Of a DNA stretch of 64,000 nt, positions 45,328-56,910 are shown one piece after another. A program made the position numbers and the translations under genes. Source of the DNA: Pinus tabuliformis. Its lineage: Eukaryota; Streptophyta; Pinopsida; Pinales; Pinaceae. Within the stretch, counting starts at the first letter, position 1. Each line of letters begins with the position of its first letter. Location: the NCBI GenBank assembly GCA_031772625.1, contig CM062810.1, positions 706,712,358 through 706,776,357 on the forward strand, in the 5' to 3' direction. The notes beneath the pieces were generated by a model. The model saw only the letters and a list, made by a program, of their open reading frames with translations. It was not told the origin of the DNA and ran no database searches.

Positions 45328-47186
45328 TGATCTGAAAATGAGAGAAAACTTTGACCTTCCTCTCACACTTTGCAAGTTACAACAAAATGTGTCTTTAAAG
45401 GTAAAATTAGTTTTCCAACCTCTTCATAGATGAGGAGTTAAGTTTTCACATGAAATTAAAAGAGAAACAAATTCATATGCAACTCAATATGATAAACATG
45501 AAGAGAATACACCAAAAAGTGATAATGAAGTTCACCCCTCCTCGGCTAAGTCTTTGGGCCCTTGTCCAATGGCTAGGCATCTCTATTGATTTCAAGAGAA
45601 AATCAGCACATTACAATTTTTTGACTATGGAGTGGCATATTTCTCTTAGAAAGAAATGTTCTCCTACAAAGAAATCTCACTAAAAAATATGAATCCCTAC
45701 AACAAGTCATGATCATGTCAATAGAAAAAGGACTCTCTCACAATAGGTATTTGTACTCCACCTAAAATCAAGAATCATAAACATACAACTACTTCACAAT
45801 GAAGTTTTGAAAATGGATTCTCTCATAAGCACATTGAGAAAAGACTGGAAATAACTACTCTACTGAAGTAACAACTTCTACAAATGAAATTGGAAGGCCG
45901 GAAATCCTATAATTAGGCTCTTTCCATGCTCAAATATGCCTCCATTTGGCTTCATAACTCTCTTTGTTTCTAGCACTAAAGGACTTGAATATGCAAAAGT
46001 CCATCATATAGTTCTCAAACTTCCATTGAGTCTAGGACACTCAAAAACCCCTATCTAGGCTCTTATGGAGCTCAAAAAGATTAAAAATGGAGGATATGCC
46101 TCTTGTAACGAAGCTCTACTATATGTCCTCCGAATTGGCAAAACATGCTAACTGTGCGACGAATTCACCATTACATAGTCTGTCAAGTGGAAATTTCATA
46201 TGGCTCTTCCGGGATTATTGTCGCAAAAGGGGCAAATTGTCACCTCATTAAAATGTGTCATAAACCCTCAAGCGCCAAAATAGGGTCACATTGAGCACAA
46301 TGTGGTCGGGGGCCGGGCTAACTTCCTAGCCCTACTAATTCAGCCCTTCACACTGGTCGGAATGGTCATATGGTATCTGATAAGATTAGGGGTTGGGTCA
46401 ACTACCCACCCCCTCCATTGAAGTCTCTGCCATGGTCACAACAGTTGTCAAGTATTGGGGGCCAAGGCCTATCCGCCCAGCCTCTCCACCTACGCCTCCA
46501 CTCCGGTCATGTGGGTGATGCAATAAGACCCAGAATGGGGCCCTATCCCTGCCCTCTCCACCAAATATCTCTACCAGTGGTCCCGTGGTAGGTTATGTGA
46601 CCTGGGGCCGGGGTTAAGCACCTTACCCCTCCCCCTAAACCACCATTAGCTTCAAATCAAATAAAATCAACCTCCATAGTATATTAAGACTCAATGTTGT
46701 GGCTTGGCAGCGCAATGTTGCATTGTGTTGCGTCTTTTCTAGGGGTCGAATCCTGTTAAGGCCCTTTGGCCCTTATACAAAAAATTTACACAATAAAGGA
46801 GGGCCATGTGGCACCCTCTCATTGGGCCATGCGATGCCTCATGATTAGTCCAACCAATCAACAACAACCAATAAAACCATGCCACCTGCCTTAGTACGAA
46901 CCTGCCACTTGTTGAGACAAGATTGGTCCTTCATCATCTATACCTTGCACAGTTAGCTGATGACATCATCTGTACATAATTCCCAGTTAGCAGCCTAGTC
47001 AACCCTGCTGCTTGACTTTATAGTTGTTGGTCAAAAACTTCAAAACGTCATAAATTCTTCATACGATGTCATATTGAGGAGATTCAAGTGGTGCTGGAAT
47101 TAGGATGACGAACACTACAATTTGACGTCAATTTCAAAAGATTTTTAGCAATTTAAATTTTTAGCCTAATTTTGATCTTCGGATCA
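45328..47186 (-). repeat. 3' LTR of element E
   Basis: On the plus strand it starts TGATCTGAAAATGAGAG and ends TCTTCGGATCA. It is a single-unit form, 1.86 kb. Confidence 0.82.
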
Positions 47187-47200
47187 TAGCTCCCCACTAG

Positions 47201-48099
47201 GAACTTTTGGACCTCCAAAAGTGTATCTTCACTCAGTAAATAAGTGAGGAAAAATGTTATTTACTTTCCCAATCTCAATTTTTCTTGCTATGTTTGAATT
47301 TGTGTCTTTGAGCCTCATTCAAGGTACTCCACATCACCTTTGTGTGAAGTCCTTATCCCCTGACAAGAATTTTTTCTTACTACAATTCTTCTAAATATTT
47401 AGTAGAAAAATATGCCATGGATGGAATCTAAACATTCTCTTCAAGACCATATTTCTTAGGCTCAAACAATATTCACCTTGAAGTCTCTGTTTGTTGAAAA
47501 CAAACTAGATCTTCCACCTGGAAATCATAAGAAACTCAAAGCATGCCATGCATTGATTTGTACTTTACTTTGTTGTTCAGAAGATGCTCTTGTACTTTTT
47601 GATGCAGTGGCTGCATTTTTCAATGACATGCTTAGATTTTTCCACATTTCTATGGTCATCTTTTACACAATCTTTACCAAAGATCAAATTCACAAACAAG
47701 CTTCACATAGAATTACTTGCATAGGTGAGTTCTTCACACAATTGTACACATGCCAAATAAAATGTAAATTCTCATCCCATATGTCCCATACAAATGACTT
47801 ATCATTAAGCCAAAATAGCATAACAATGCCAAAGAAAACATTGTTGCATATAAGTTATGTATTCACAAACATCACTTTTGAGAAAATTCCCAAATGTGGG
47901 GACATGCAACATGTGAAATACAAATTAAATGCAGTATTTAATTAGGAAAATAGTCCAACCATTTCTTACCCAAACATTCTAGGAAGTTTTCTTTCTGAAC
48001 TTCACTTCCTTCTGGAACTTCTTCTAGAATGGTTATGGTGTGCCTTGCACATTCCTCTACCTTCTTATTCTCAGGTGTTTCCATTACCTATGTGTCCTT
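47201..48099. other. element E internal DNA without recognised coding
   Basis: This lies between the zinc-knuckle remnant and the polypurine tract. A plus-strand open frame of 155 codons (47478-47945) runs antisense to the element and has no recognisable family; I treat it as chance. Confidence 0.4.
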
Positions 48100-49215
48100 G
48101 TTTGGATAAATATGTGGATGCAACTTCCAACACTTTTCATTCCAATGCCCACTTATGTTGAAATGAGTTCAATTTTTTTTGTGAGAAATCCTCGGTACAA
48201 ATGGCTTTAAACTTAGATGATAATTTCCCTCCTCGGTCCCACTTTTGATTGACATATTCATCTTCTTGATTAATGCTTTCCTTTTGTGACACTTAACTAC
48301 ACAAAGGTTATGTGCTTGAAAAAATGTGAAAGGAAAAAAATTCCACAACATGTTATTTAAATCATTATGTAGTTTGTAATCATAGAAATAATTTGAATAA
48401 TTAAGATGATTATACCTCTCATGGTTTTCCTTTGGTTTATGATTCTGATAAGGAGAACTTGACTTAATTATTCCTTTGAAGTTCTCATGTCTCTTTGAAG
48501 ATGTATTATCTTCAACATCATCATCATGACATGATTCACCTTCAACTTGCATGGGTTCTTTCTTCACAAATTTCACACTTGGAGAATTCTTTGACCTTGC
48601 ATCTTTGGAGCATTTTCCAAATTCATCTTCGATATAGCCTAATCCTTCATGTCGAGGTTGTGGTATCACCTCACTAGGATTAACAATTCCATGAGTATAA
48701 AGTCTAAGACCCTTACCTTTGTACCCCATTTCGGCCAATAATTTCATACCAATCCCCTTGGTATGCTTCTCAAAGGTTGCAAAAGAAGCATGATCATTGT
48801 CAAGAGAATAAATTAAACAAGAATTATCTGTTACCTCCTTTTCTTCTTGTGACACTTGGTCATCTTCTTAAACTTTAGCCATCTCCTCCTTCTCTTCTGT
48901 TGACGAAGTGGTAGATGTGGACTCAAGAAAACCACTCTTGTGATTTAACATGTAAGCAGTTTTCTTCATATGGAAAAGTTTTCAATACTTGGTCACTCCA
49001 TGAGCACAAACTTGTTGATTCTTGTGGTAATCTTCTGTAGCTAAATATTCTCTAGTCTTCTCTTCCAGGACATTTTGTAACCTAAGGTGCAATTCCTTCT
49101 TTTCATCCTCTGTTGTTTCAAGCAATATTCTCAATTCCATGTTCTTCACTTGGAGAGAAAAATACATTTCCTCCAATTCGAGGAGCCTTGTATATTGCAA
49201 ACTTTCACCCATACT
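48100..49215 (-). pseudogene. element E gag-like region: coiled coil, G-patch, zinc knuckle
   Basis: Starting about 20 bp after the primer-binding site, the minus strand reads a coiled-coil-like segment (about 48985-49212; LLELEEMYFSLQVKNMEL then RLQNVLEEKTREY). A G-patch domain follows at about 48634-48774 (FEKHTKGIGMKLLAEMGYKG, then KGL, GIVNPSEV, GLGY). The glycines and the aromatic residue typical of the family are present, and the form is close to TFIP11/STIP-type G-patches. A basic/acidic region and a zinc-knuckle-like GHWNEKCWKLHP near 48.1 kb complete it; the latter matches the knuckle end of element A gag. G-patches bind DEAH helicases or RNA. The role in the element is inference. 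Fossil. Confidence 0.65.
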
Positions 49216-49248
49216 TGCAATCTGGTTAGGACCTACTCTGATACCACA

Positions 49249-51633
49249 TGATCTAAAAATGAGAGAAAAATTTGACCGTCCTCTAACAATTTGAAATTTA
49301 TAAAAAATGGGTCTTTAAAGGTAAAATTTCTTTTGCAACCTCTTTAAAGATGATGAGTTAAGTTTTCACATGAAATTAAAAGAGAGACAAATTCAAATGC
49401 AACTCAATATGATAAACATGAAGAGAAGACAATAGCAAGTGATAACATAGCTCACCCCTCCTGGGCTACGTCTCCAGGCCCTGCTGAAATGGTTGGGCCT
49501 CTCTATTGATTTTAGCAGCAAATAAGCACATTAAAAATTGTTGACTTTGGAGTGTCATATTTCTCCTCTAAAGAAATGTTCTCCTACAAAGAAATCTCAC
49601 TCAAAAATATGATTCATGTTAATAGAAAAAGGACTCAATCATAATAGGTCCTTGTACTCCACCTGGAATCAAGAAGCATAAACATACAACTACTTCACAA
49701 TGAAGTGTTGAAAAGAATTCTCTCGTAAGAACATTGAAAAAATATTGAAAATAGTTGCTCTACTGAATTAACAGCTGCTGCAAATGAAACTAGAACACTG
49801 GAAAACCTCTAATTATGATCTTTCCATGCTCAAATATGCCTCCATATTACTTCAAAACTCTCTTTGACTCTAGCACTAAAGGAATTGACTCTGAAAAAAG
49901 TTCATACAATTCTTAAATTAGAAATATAAGGCTATCATTGAGTCCAGAACACTCAAAAACCCCTATCTAGGCTATTCTTGACCTCAAAAAGGTTAAAAAA
50001 TGAGAAAGATATGCCTCTTGGAACCAACCTCTGCTATTTTTCTTGCAAAGTGGAAAAACCTACTAACTGTACGGAAAATTAACCCTTTACATAGTCCATT
50101 GAGCAATAGTTTCACCTCGCGTTGGCAAGATTCCTGCCAAAAAGGGGAAAATTTTCATCTCATTAAAATGCACCATAACCCATTAAGCGCCAAAATAGGG
50201 GCACATTGAGCAACATGTGGCCAAGGGTTGGGGCTAATCCTTGCCGCCACCGACTTAGACCTCCACTCTGGTTGGCATGGTCATATCGTATCTAATAGAA
50301 ACAGGGGCTAGGCCAACTTCCCGCCACCTTTGTCAAAGCCTTTACCATGGTCACAATGGTTTCCAAGAACTTCCGGCCAGGGCCCCTCCACCTGGCTGCT
50401 CCATATACGCCTCCTCTCTGGTCACGTGGGTGATGCAATAAGACCAGAGATGAGGTCATGTCCCCACCCACTCTAACAAAGCTCTTTTTTGGTGGCCCTG
50501 TGGTACATTATGTGTGACCTGAGGTCAAGGCTAACCACTCGACTCCACCCCCCAAAACAACTGGCAACTCAAATTCAAATAAAATCGACCTCCATAGTCT
50601 ATTAAGTCTCATTGTTGTGGCTTGATCATAGGGAATTGCATTGTGTTGTGGTAGGTTTAGGGGTCAAACCCCACCGAGGCCCTTTCTCCCATATACAAAA
50701 AATTTAGCCAATAAAGGATAACCATGTGGTGCCCCAATCAACAACGACAAATAAAATTATGCCACCTACCTCAATACGGACCTGCCGCCACCAACTTAGC
50801 CCTCCACTCTGGTTGGCATGGTCATATCGTATCTAATAGAAACAGGGGCTGGGCCAACTCCCCGCCACCTTTGTCAAAGCCTTTACCATGGTCACAATGG
50901 TTTCCAAGAACTTGGGGCCAAGGCCCCTCCACCTGGCCGCTCCATATACGCCTCCTCTCTGGTCACATGGGTGATGCAATAAGACCATAGATGGGGTCAT
51001 GTCCCCACCCACTCTAACAAATCTCTTTGTTGGTGGCCCTGTGGTACATTATGTGTGACCCGAGGTCAAGGCTAACCACTCGACTCTGCCCCCCAAAACA
51101 ACTGGCAACTCAAATTCAAATAAAATCGACCTCCATAGTCTATTAAGTCTCATTGTTGTGGCTTGATCATAGGGAATTGCATTGTGTTGTGGTAGGTTTA
51201 GGGGTCAAACCCCACCGAGGCCCTTTCTCCCATATACAAAAATTTTAGCCAATAAAGGATGACCATGTGGTGCCCTCTCATTGGGCCACATGGTGCATCA
51301 TGATTGGTCCACCCAATCAACAACGACAAATAAAATTATGCCACCTACCTCAATACGGACCTGCCACTTGTCAAGATGAGATTGGTCCTCTATCAACTGT
51401 ACCCTATAGAGTTAGATGATGATGTCAGTTTTACGGACTGCCCAGACAACCTTGTTGCTTGACTTTTTATTTGTTGGTCAAAAACTTTAAAACATCATAA
51501 CTTCTTCATACGATGTCGAATTGGGGTGATTCAAGTAGCGTTGGAATTAGGATTACGAACACTATGATCTAATACTAGTTTTAGGAGATTACAAGCACTT
51601 TAATTTTTGAGCCTCATTTTTATATTGTGATCA
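49249..51633 (-). repeat. 5' LTR of element E, internally duplicated
   Basis: On the plus strand it starts TGATCTAAAAATGAGAG and ends TATTGTGATCA. At 2.39 kb it is about 0.5 kb longer than the 3' copy, because a segment of about 540 bp (50242-50782) is present again in tandem (50783-51330). Confidence 0.8.
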
Positions 51634-51909
51634 AGTGGAAGTTTAAATTCTGTCAATTTATTTTATTACAAATATGCCCAAGACTGTTACATTGACTTTT
51701 GTAGAGTTGAACTTATGCCATATAGGCCATTTTTTTATATTTCCTTGGATATAGAAAATTTAGCTAAATATTTCACTGAAAAATGACAACACTCTCGCCC
51801 TTCTTACATAACTTGGAATCTTCACCACTCACAAGCTCATCTTCCTCCTAGTGTAAGTACAAACACACCTACTCCTAAAGCCCAACCTCCACAATCCATG
51901 GACCTTAAT

Positions 51910-53490
51910 TAATGTGAATTACTCTCCTAGTTGTACCCTACAAATGAGATCTACCTAAATCACCTTGATATAATGCTTGGCCTTTATGACTTTGGCATCA
52001 AACATGATTGGAATCATACAAATCTCCCATTGAACCTACAAGAAATAGGCATACAATTCATTGAAAATAATTGCTCCATTCACCATATTCGTCAAACATG
52101 CAACCACATTCTAACCAAACCTAACTCATTATCCATAATTCAAAACAAAGCTCTCAACATTATTTCCAATATTTTTGCAAAAAATGGATATTTTTCCTCC
52201 TTTAAGAATGATTAGACAAGGTACTATTCGAACCAAAAAATCCCTCCTATGAAATTTTATTAAAGAAGGAATTGCATCCTGTACTAGCTCAGGGTCTTCA
52301 CCGTTCATCTTTCTTTCCCCTATTGTCGTTGCAACCTTCAACATATGAACATCAACAATCCATGTTACCCTCCACATTTCCATAGAAGATCTCATGCCCT
52401 TCGAAGGAAATTCTCTCGCAACATTCCAAGAAGAACTTAAGCATGTTCGATACATCTTAACTGATGAAATGATCTTCATTGAGAAAAGCAAACTCAGCCA
52501 CATCAACAAACACCTCCGAGATGCATTTCCACAACAAATAAACATTCCTTTAGGTGGTTTCTTAATTATATTAGTTGGCAACCTCAACCAGCGCCCACTC
52601 ATTAGAGTCATTCCACTATATATAGACACCTCCCATGGAAATGCATTATGGCACACCTTCAAAACAACAATCACATTGGAAACTATATTCCATCAATAAG
52701 GCGAAAACACCACCCAAATTACTTTTATAAACATCCTCCAAAACATTAGAAATGTGAAGCCAATGATTAAAGACTAGACACTTCTCATGTCATGAACATA
52801 TTCCTTCTTTTTATAAATATGAGATACATTCATTCCATGGCCCTATGAATATATTTCGAACCAACAATAAAACATTGCTACATGTGAAACAAAAGTTGAA
52901 ATATTTAAACACTCTAGTCGCATGATGCATTGTTGAACATAACAGAGCAAATCCCCCCTATTCCTTTGAAGTTTACCAGTTAGATCCAATTGCATTGCTA
53001 TGATCATGTGAAAAAGTGAAGTTGACCTCAAACCTATGTGTTTCAATTGGACTTGTCAATGGTCCACTAAGGAAAATATATTTATCTTTTAGAAAGAATC
53101 AACTGCTCCTCCACACCTCTCGGCCTTTATCATTGTAGACTTTGTTAAATACATTGGACCTCCTTGGGATAAAAATGACCCTACTCATTTGTCTATTCCA
53201 TTATTAGAAAGAAATAAATGTACACAAATTCCCATCAAAATGTATTGGAAATTAGCTATACATAAATCCCAAAGCATGACATTATCAAAGGCTACAATTG
53301 ACATGGGTAAAATTAATGTCAAGACCTTACATTCATAGTAATATCAAGAGTTCCTTCCTTACAAGATATCCACATTTTCCTCACAATTACTTTCAATCAT
53401 TACATAAAAATGGAAGACAACAATCATGTCACACAGAGGAAACTTGCAGAAGAACTCCTTTGTTCAATGCTTCCACCAAATGAGATACTT
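51910..53490 (+). pseudogene. PIF1/Helitron-type helicase relic
   Basis: The plus strand reads as the helicase part of a PIF1-like protein, in plants usually from Helitron transposons. Order of parts: an N-terminal segment (NEIYLNHLD, then HDWNHTNLP); a decayed Walker A (GTIRTKKS in place of GTxGTGKS, about 52216-52240); a good Walker B and following block at 52394-52698 (TDEMIFIEKSKLSHINKHLR, then GGFLIILVGNLNQRPL, ALWHTF, TLETIFHQ); and near 53251-53310 AIHKSQSMTLSKATIDMG, the conserved C-terminal helicase motif. At least ten stops or frame changes are present. No Rep domain, 5'-TC end or CTRR hairpin end was found, so this is a fragment. Confidence 0.7.
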
Positions 53491-53737
53491 TAATGCCTAC
53501 TTTAACATCTCCAACATGTTTAATATAATGAATAATCTCTCTCTATTTTTATACCATATTTTATATGGTTATTAATTGTCCTTTCCTTGTCTTACTATTT
53601 ATAAATAATTTCAAATCTTCCATTATTATTATATTTTCATTTACTTATGATGTTCTCTCTCTTGGAGTATGACCTATGAAATCCTCATACATGTCGACAC
53701 TATATAGACACTATGCTAAAATAGAATCAAAATAAAT

Positions 53738-54795
53738 TGTAGAAATTCCCACTGTAGATCACCTGATAATGCAATATACTAAAGCAAAATACTAGATCTA
53801 CTTCTACAATCAAACTTTGCAGAAGCTTAATCAATTTGAGCTAGATCAATCAGAACACATATAACAGAGAATGAGAAATCATATGACACATCAACATAGA
53901 AGAATAACTTGGGAAAAGCCTCAGCCTAAAACCCCTATCTTTATATTATCATACAAGTGGGAATATATTCAAATTACAAAAAGAATCAGCTCTCAAGCTA
54001 TCCTGCTCTCTCTGCAATCCAAATGCTTCTCATAGATAGTCAAAGGCTTCTCATAGACCTTCTCCTCTGCCCTCCAAGCCTCCTATTTCCTTGCGCAGTT
54101 TTCCTTGGGGTCTAGTGCTACCACCTGTGTGAATTGGCCTCTTCACAAACTCACTAACCTTTGATCTAACTACGCAATCATAAAGTAGATAATTCCTTCT
54201 GCATGGATGAGTTTCCTATATAGGAAAAATCCTCCAACTGATAGTAAATTGTCCCTTCCTTTGATCTCAACTGGGTCTCTCACTGAACTGACATGCATGA
54301 GTTATTTATAAGAGAATATTTAGTTATTTGGAGAGCAATAGTTACATGCATGCAAGCATTAACTAACTGAACTCACATTCCACAAAATGTTGGAACTAGT
54401 TTAACTGGACTTAACTCAGTTAATTGAGCTAACTAATTACAACTCAATATTACAACTCATCCGTATCTCTTTAACTGATGGATAAATTCCTCAATTAATG
54501 GGATAACTGTTGCATGTCCCCACATAGACTTCATGTTTGATTTTCTACAACTAATTGACTCAAGATGAATTAATTAATTATTTTACAAACAGCTACTAAG
54601 ATCAAATTCGAATTTTACTTCTTAATTTTAGTTCAGGGACTAACTAAAATTGGAATCTATACCGAAATGCTATTTATAGCAAGGCTATTTTTAGCATTTC
54701 CATTTTTCATTCCTTGTTGCTATGTTCAACACTGGTACCTGAACTTCTATTTATAACAATGCTATTTTAAGCATTTCTTATTGAAATTTTCAACA
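53738..54795 (-). repeat. LTR 1 of the G tandem
   Basis: Plus-strand ends are TGTAGAAATTCC and TTTTCAACA. It is a close match to LTR 2 over its whole length. Confidence 0.85.
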
Positions 54796-55279
54796 CTCCC
54801 TCTCAACAAGAAAGGCATTCAACTTGAACCTGATCCTGAACCTTTGGAATGTTCTGCATGCAACACTTCTCCCAAGTGTTGTTGCTCCAACAACTCTAGA
54901 AACAAAAAATCTCCTGACTGACCTCCCTATTGGGCTAGAAACATCCTCTGATGCTGAAGCTTCCTCTACCGCTGACAAGTGCTCCCTCTGTGACCCTTGA
55001 GCTGCTGCAACACTCCATGCATATCGCATTGTTGCACACCTCTCTGTGCCATCCTGCACTGGTGCAACACTCCTGTGCCTCTCACGTTGCTGCAGCTTGC
55101 TAGCTCTGCACAATTTGGGACTCTTTCACTATAGCTCTCTCTGCCGCTCCATCCACATCTCTCTCTACCCACTCAGCTAGTCCTACTACTCCTCGTCGGG
55201 GCTCCCGTAGCAAGCTCTAATCAAAGAGGTTGGGTACCTCAATGATCCTACCCCCATTCCAGCCTTATTGGGACTATCA

Positions 55280-56890
55280 CTCCACATCGCCCCACCTCCT
55301 ACCTAGAGGTATGGATGCATGTGATCCCTCTGCCCACTTGGATTGAAGTTTCCCCCTAATGGAGGTCTCTACATGAGTATATGTCTCTACTCGATCTCCT
55401 CTCGGCTTCTCTAGTTGTGGCTGCTCCACAACCTCCTGAAGCTGCCTCACTAATTGTGGCTCCTCCATAATTGTCTGAGACTTTTTCTGGCATTGCATGT
55501 TGAGAGGTAATATACTCTCCCTCTCAACCACCAAGTCTCCAACAGTTGCCTTGCTACTCAAGGCTTTGCATGCATTGTGAACCTCAATAGCATACAGGTT
55601 CTTGACTCGTGAACCAATCTGCTTCACCTGTCTCGTGGTGACGTGTCTAAGGAAAAACTTTCCCTTATTGAAGACTACATCATAGCCTTTGTCTTCCAAC
55701 ATTGCCATCAACACTAAATTTTTCCTCAGTCCTGGTACATACTTGACATCGGTCAAGGTAATGCGAGCTCCATGCTCCCTCTGGAAAACAACCGTGCCTA
55801 CACCTGAGACACTCTACTTTTCATCATTACCCATCTCTATGAGTATCTGGAGATATTTCTCCTCCAAGGTACTGAACAAACTCTTGTCGCTAGTCATGTG
55901 GAAAGAAGCTCCACTGTCAAGAAGCCAACCACATCCCACCATGGATGAAACCATGCATGCGAAGAGGGTGAAATCCAACTCGAACTGTGAAGCCAATGCC
56001 TCACCTTCAAATCCTTCCTTGGATCCCATCTTGGATTTCTTCAGTGGAAAATTTGTAGAAAAATGGGCCACCTCATGACAACAAAAGCATCACACTTTCG
56101 ATCTGTCAAACTTCTTCCCACCATGGGAAGAATTGGATTTGGGATGAGAATCCTTCTCCTTCCCTTTCTTTTCTTTACTTGCTAAGGCGCAGTTTTCTTC
56201 ATCCTCCATGGATGAAGAACCATCTCTGGTGCTACTTCTTATCTCCTCTTACATCAGATCCGACCAAAGTCATTCCCAATCTGGTAGTTTCTATCTTCCA
56301 TTTACTGAGTCTTGGTAGCTATGCCAGCTCTAAGGAAGACCAAGGAGTGCAAGACTCACCATGTCATCATCGGATGTTGTGATCCCTACACTTCCAAGCT
56401 CATCCCTGCAGGTGGTGAGCTTGTTCAGATATGTAGAGATCGTGTCGCCCTTTTCACACTTGATTTTCCGAAGCTTGTCTTTTAGCGCCAGCTTCCTCTG
56501 ATTGTTGTTGTTCTGATATAGATCTTTCAATGTTTTCCACATCAAAAACGATGTCTCCTTCCCATGGAGACTCGAGACTATGTGGTCTCGAACTCCCTCC
56601 AGAAGGATTCTCCTTGCTCTAGCCACACATTTCTTCCATTCCGCCAATTCTGTAGCATCAGTCAGCTTGGGGACTTGTTGATCAATGAAGTCTTTAGATT
56701 GTTATCCTCTAATACTGCTTCCATGCGATTCTTCCAGGCTATATAATTTGAGCTGCCATCAAGGCCATACTCGAGTCTTAAACCGTTGAACGCCATTGGT
56801 GAAATTGAGATGTGATAAGAACTCGATTTCTATAATCAGGAACCTCAAACTTCAAACTTCTCCCTTCTTGTATACTGTTCTCTCCTTTGA
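55280..56890 (-). pseudogene. element G unit 1 gag-protease region
   Basis: Read from right to left: copia gag of the UBN2 type (about 56330-56700; EWKKCVARARRILLEGVRDH, LYQNNNNQRKLALKDKL), a zinc-knuckle area with HFSTNFPLKKSK near 56050, the retropepsin (LLDSGASFHMTSDKS, about 55870-55930) and the region upstream of integrase (YVPGLRKNLVLMAMLEDKGY, 55660-55750). The domain order is that of Ty1/copia, stopping before integrase. Fossil. Confidence 0.78.
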
Positions 56891-56910
56891 TCACCTTTGC
56901 TCTGATACCA

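Larger units (their letters stand above)
45328..51633 (-). mobile_element. non-autonomous LTR element E with G-patch reading frame
   Basis: On the minus strand the 5' LTR is 49249-51633 and the 3' LTR is 45328-47186. The primer-binding site (TGGTATCAGAGT) lies at 49235-49246 and the polypurine tract (AGTGGGGAGC type) at about 47187-47200. Flanks read TGTGG and AGTGG, a near-perfect 5-bp duplication. The internal part is only about 2 kb. It contains a coiled-coil segment, a G-patch domain and a zinc-knuckle remnant, with no protease, reverse transcriptase or integrase. The start of its LTR resembles those of A and C, so it is probably a non-autonomous partner of that chromovirus lineage. It is old, with LTRs strongly diverged. 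Broken. Confidence 0.78.

Noticed and set aside
46680-46780. tRNA gene in the left E LTR (GGGGTCGAATCC with a GTGGCTTGGCAGCGC word)
   Set aside because: Only T-arm-like and D-arm-like words are present; stems do not close into a cloverleaf by eye.
47478-47945. 155-codon plus-strand open frame
   Set aside because: It is antisense inside element E, between its zinc-knuckle remnant and polypurine tract, with no recognisable domain.
52129-52674. 181-codon minus-strand open frame
   Set aside because: It overlaps the plus-strand helicase motifs, which are specific, so it is a shadow frame.
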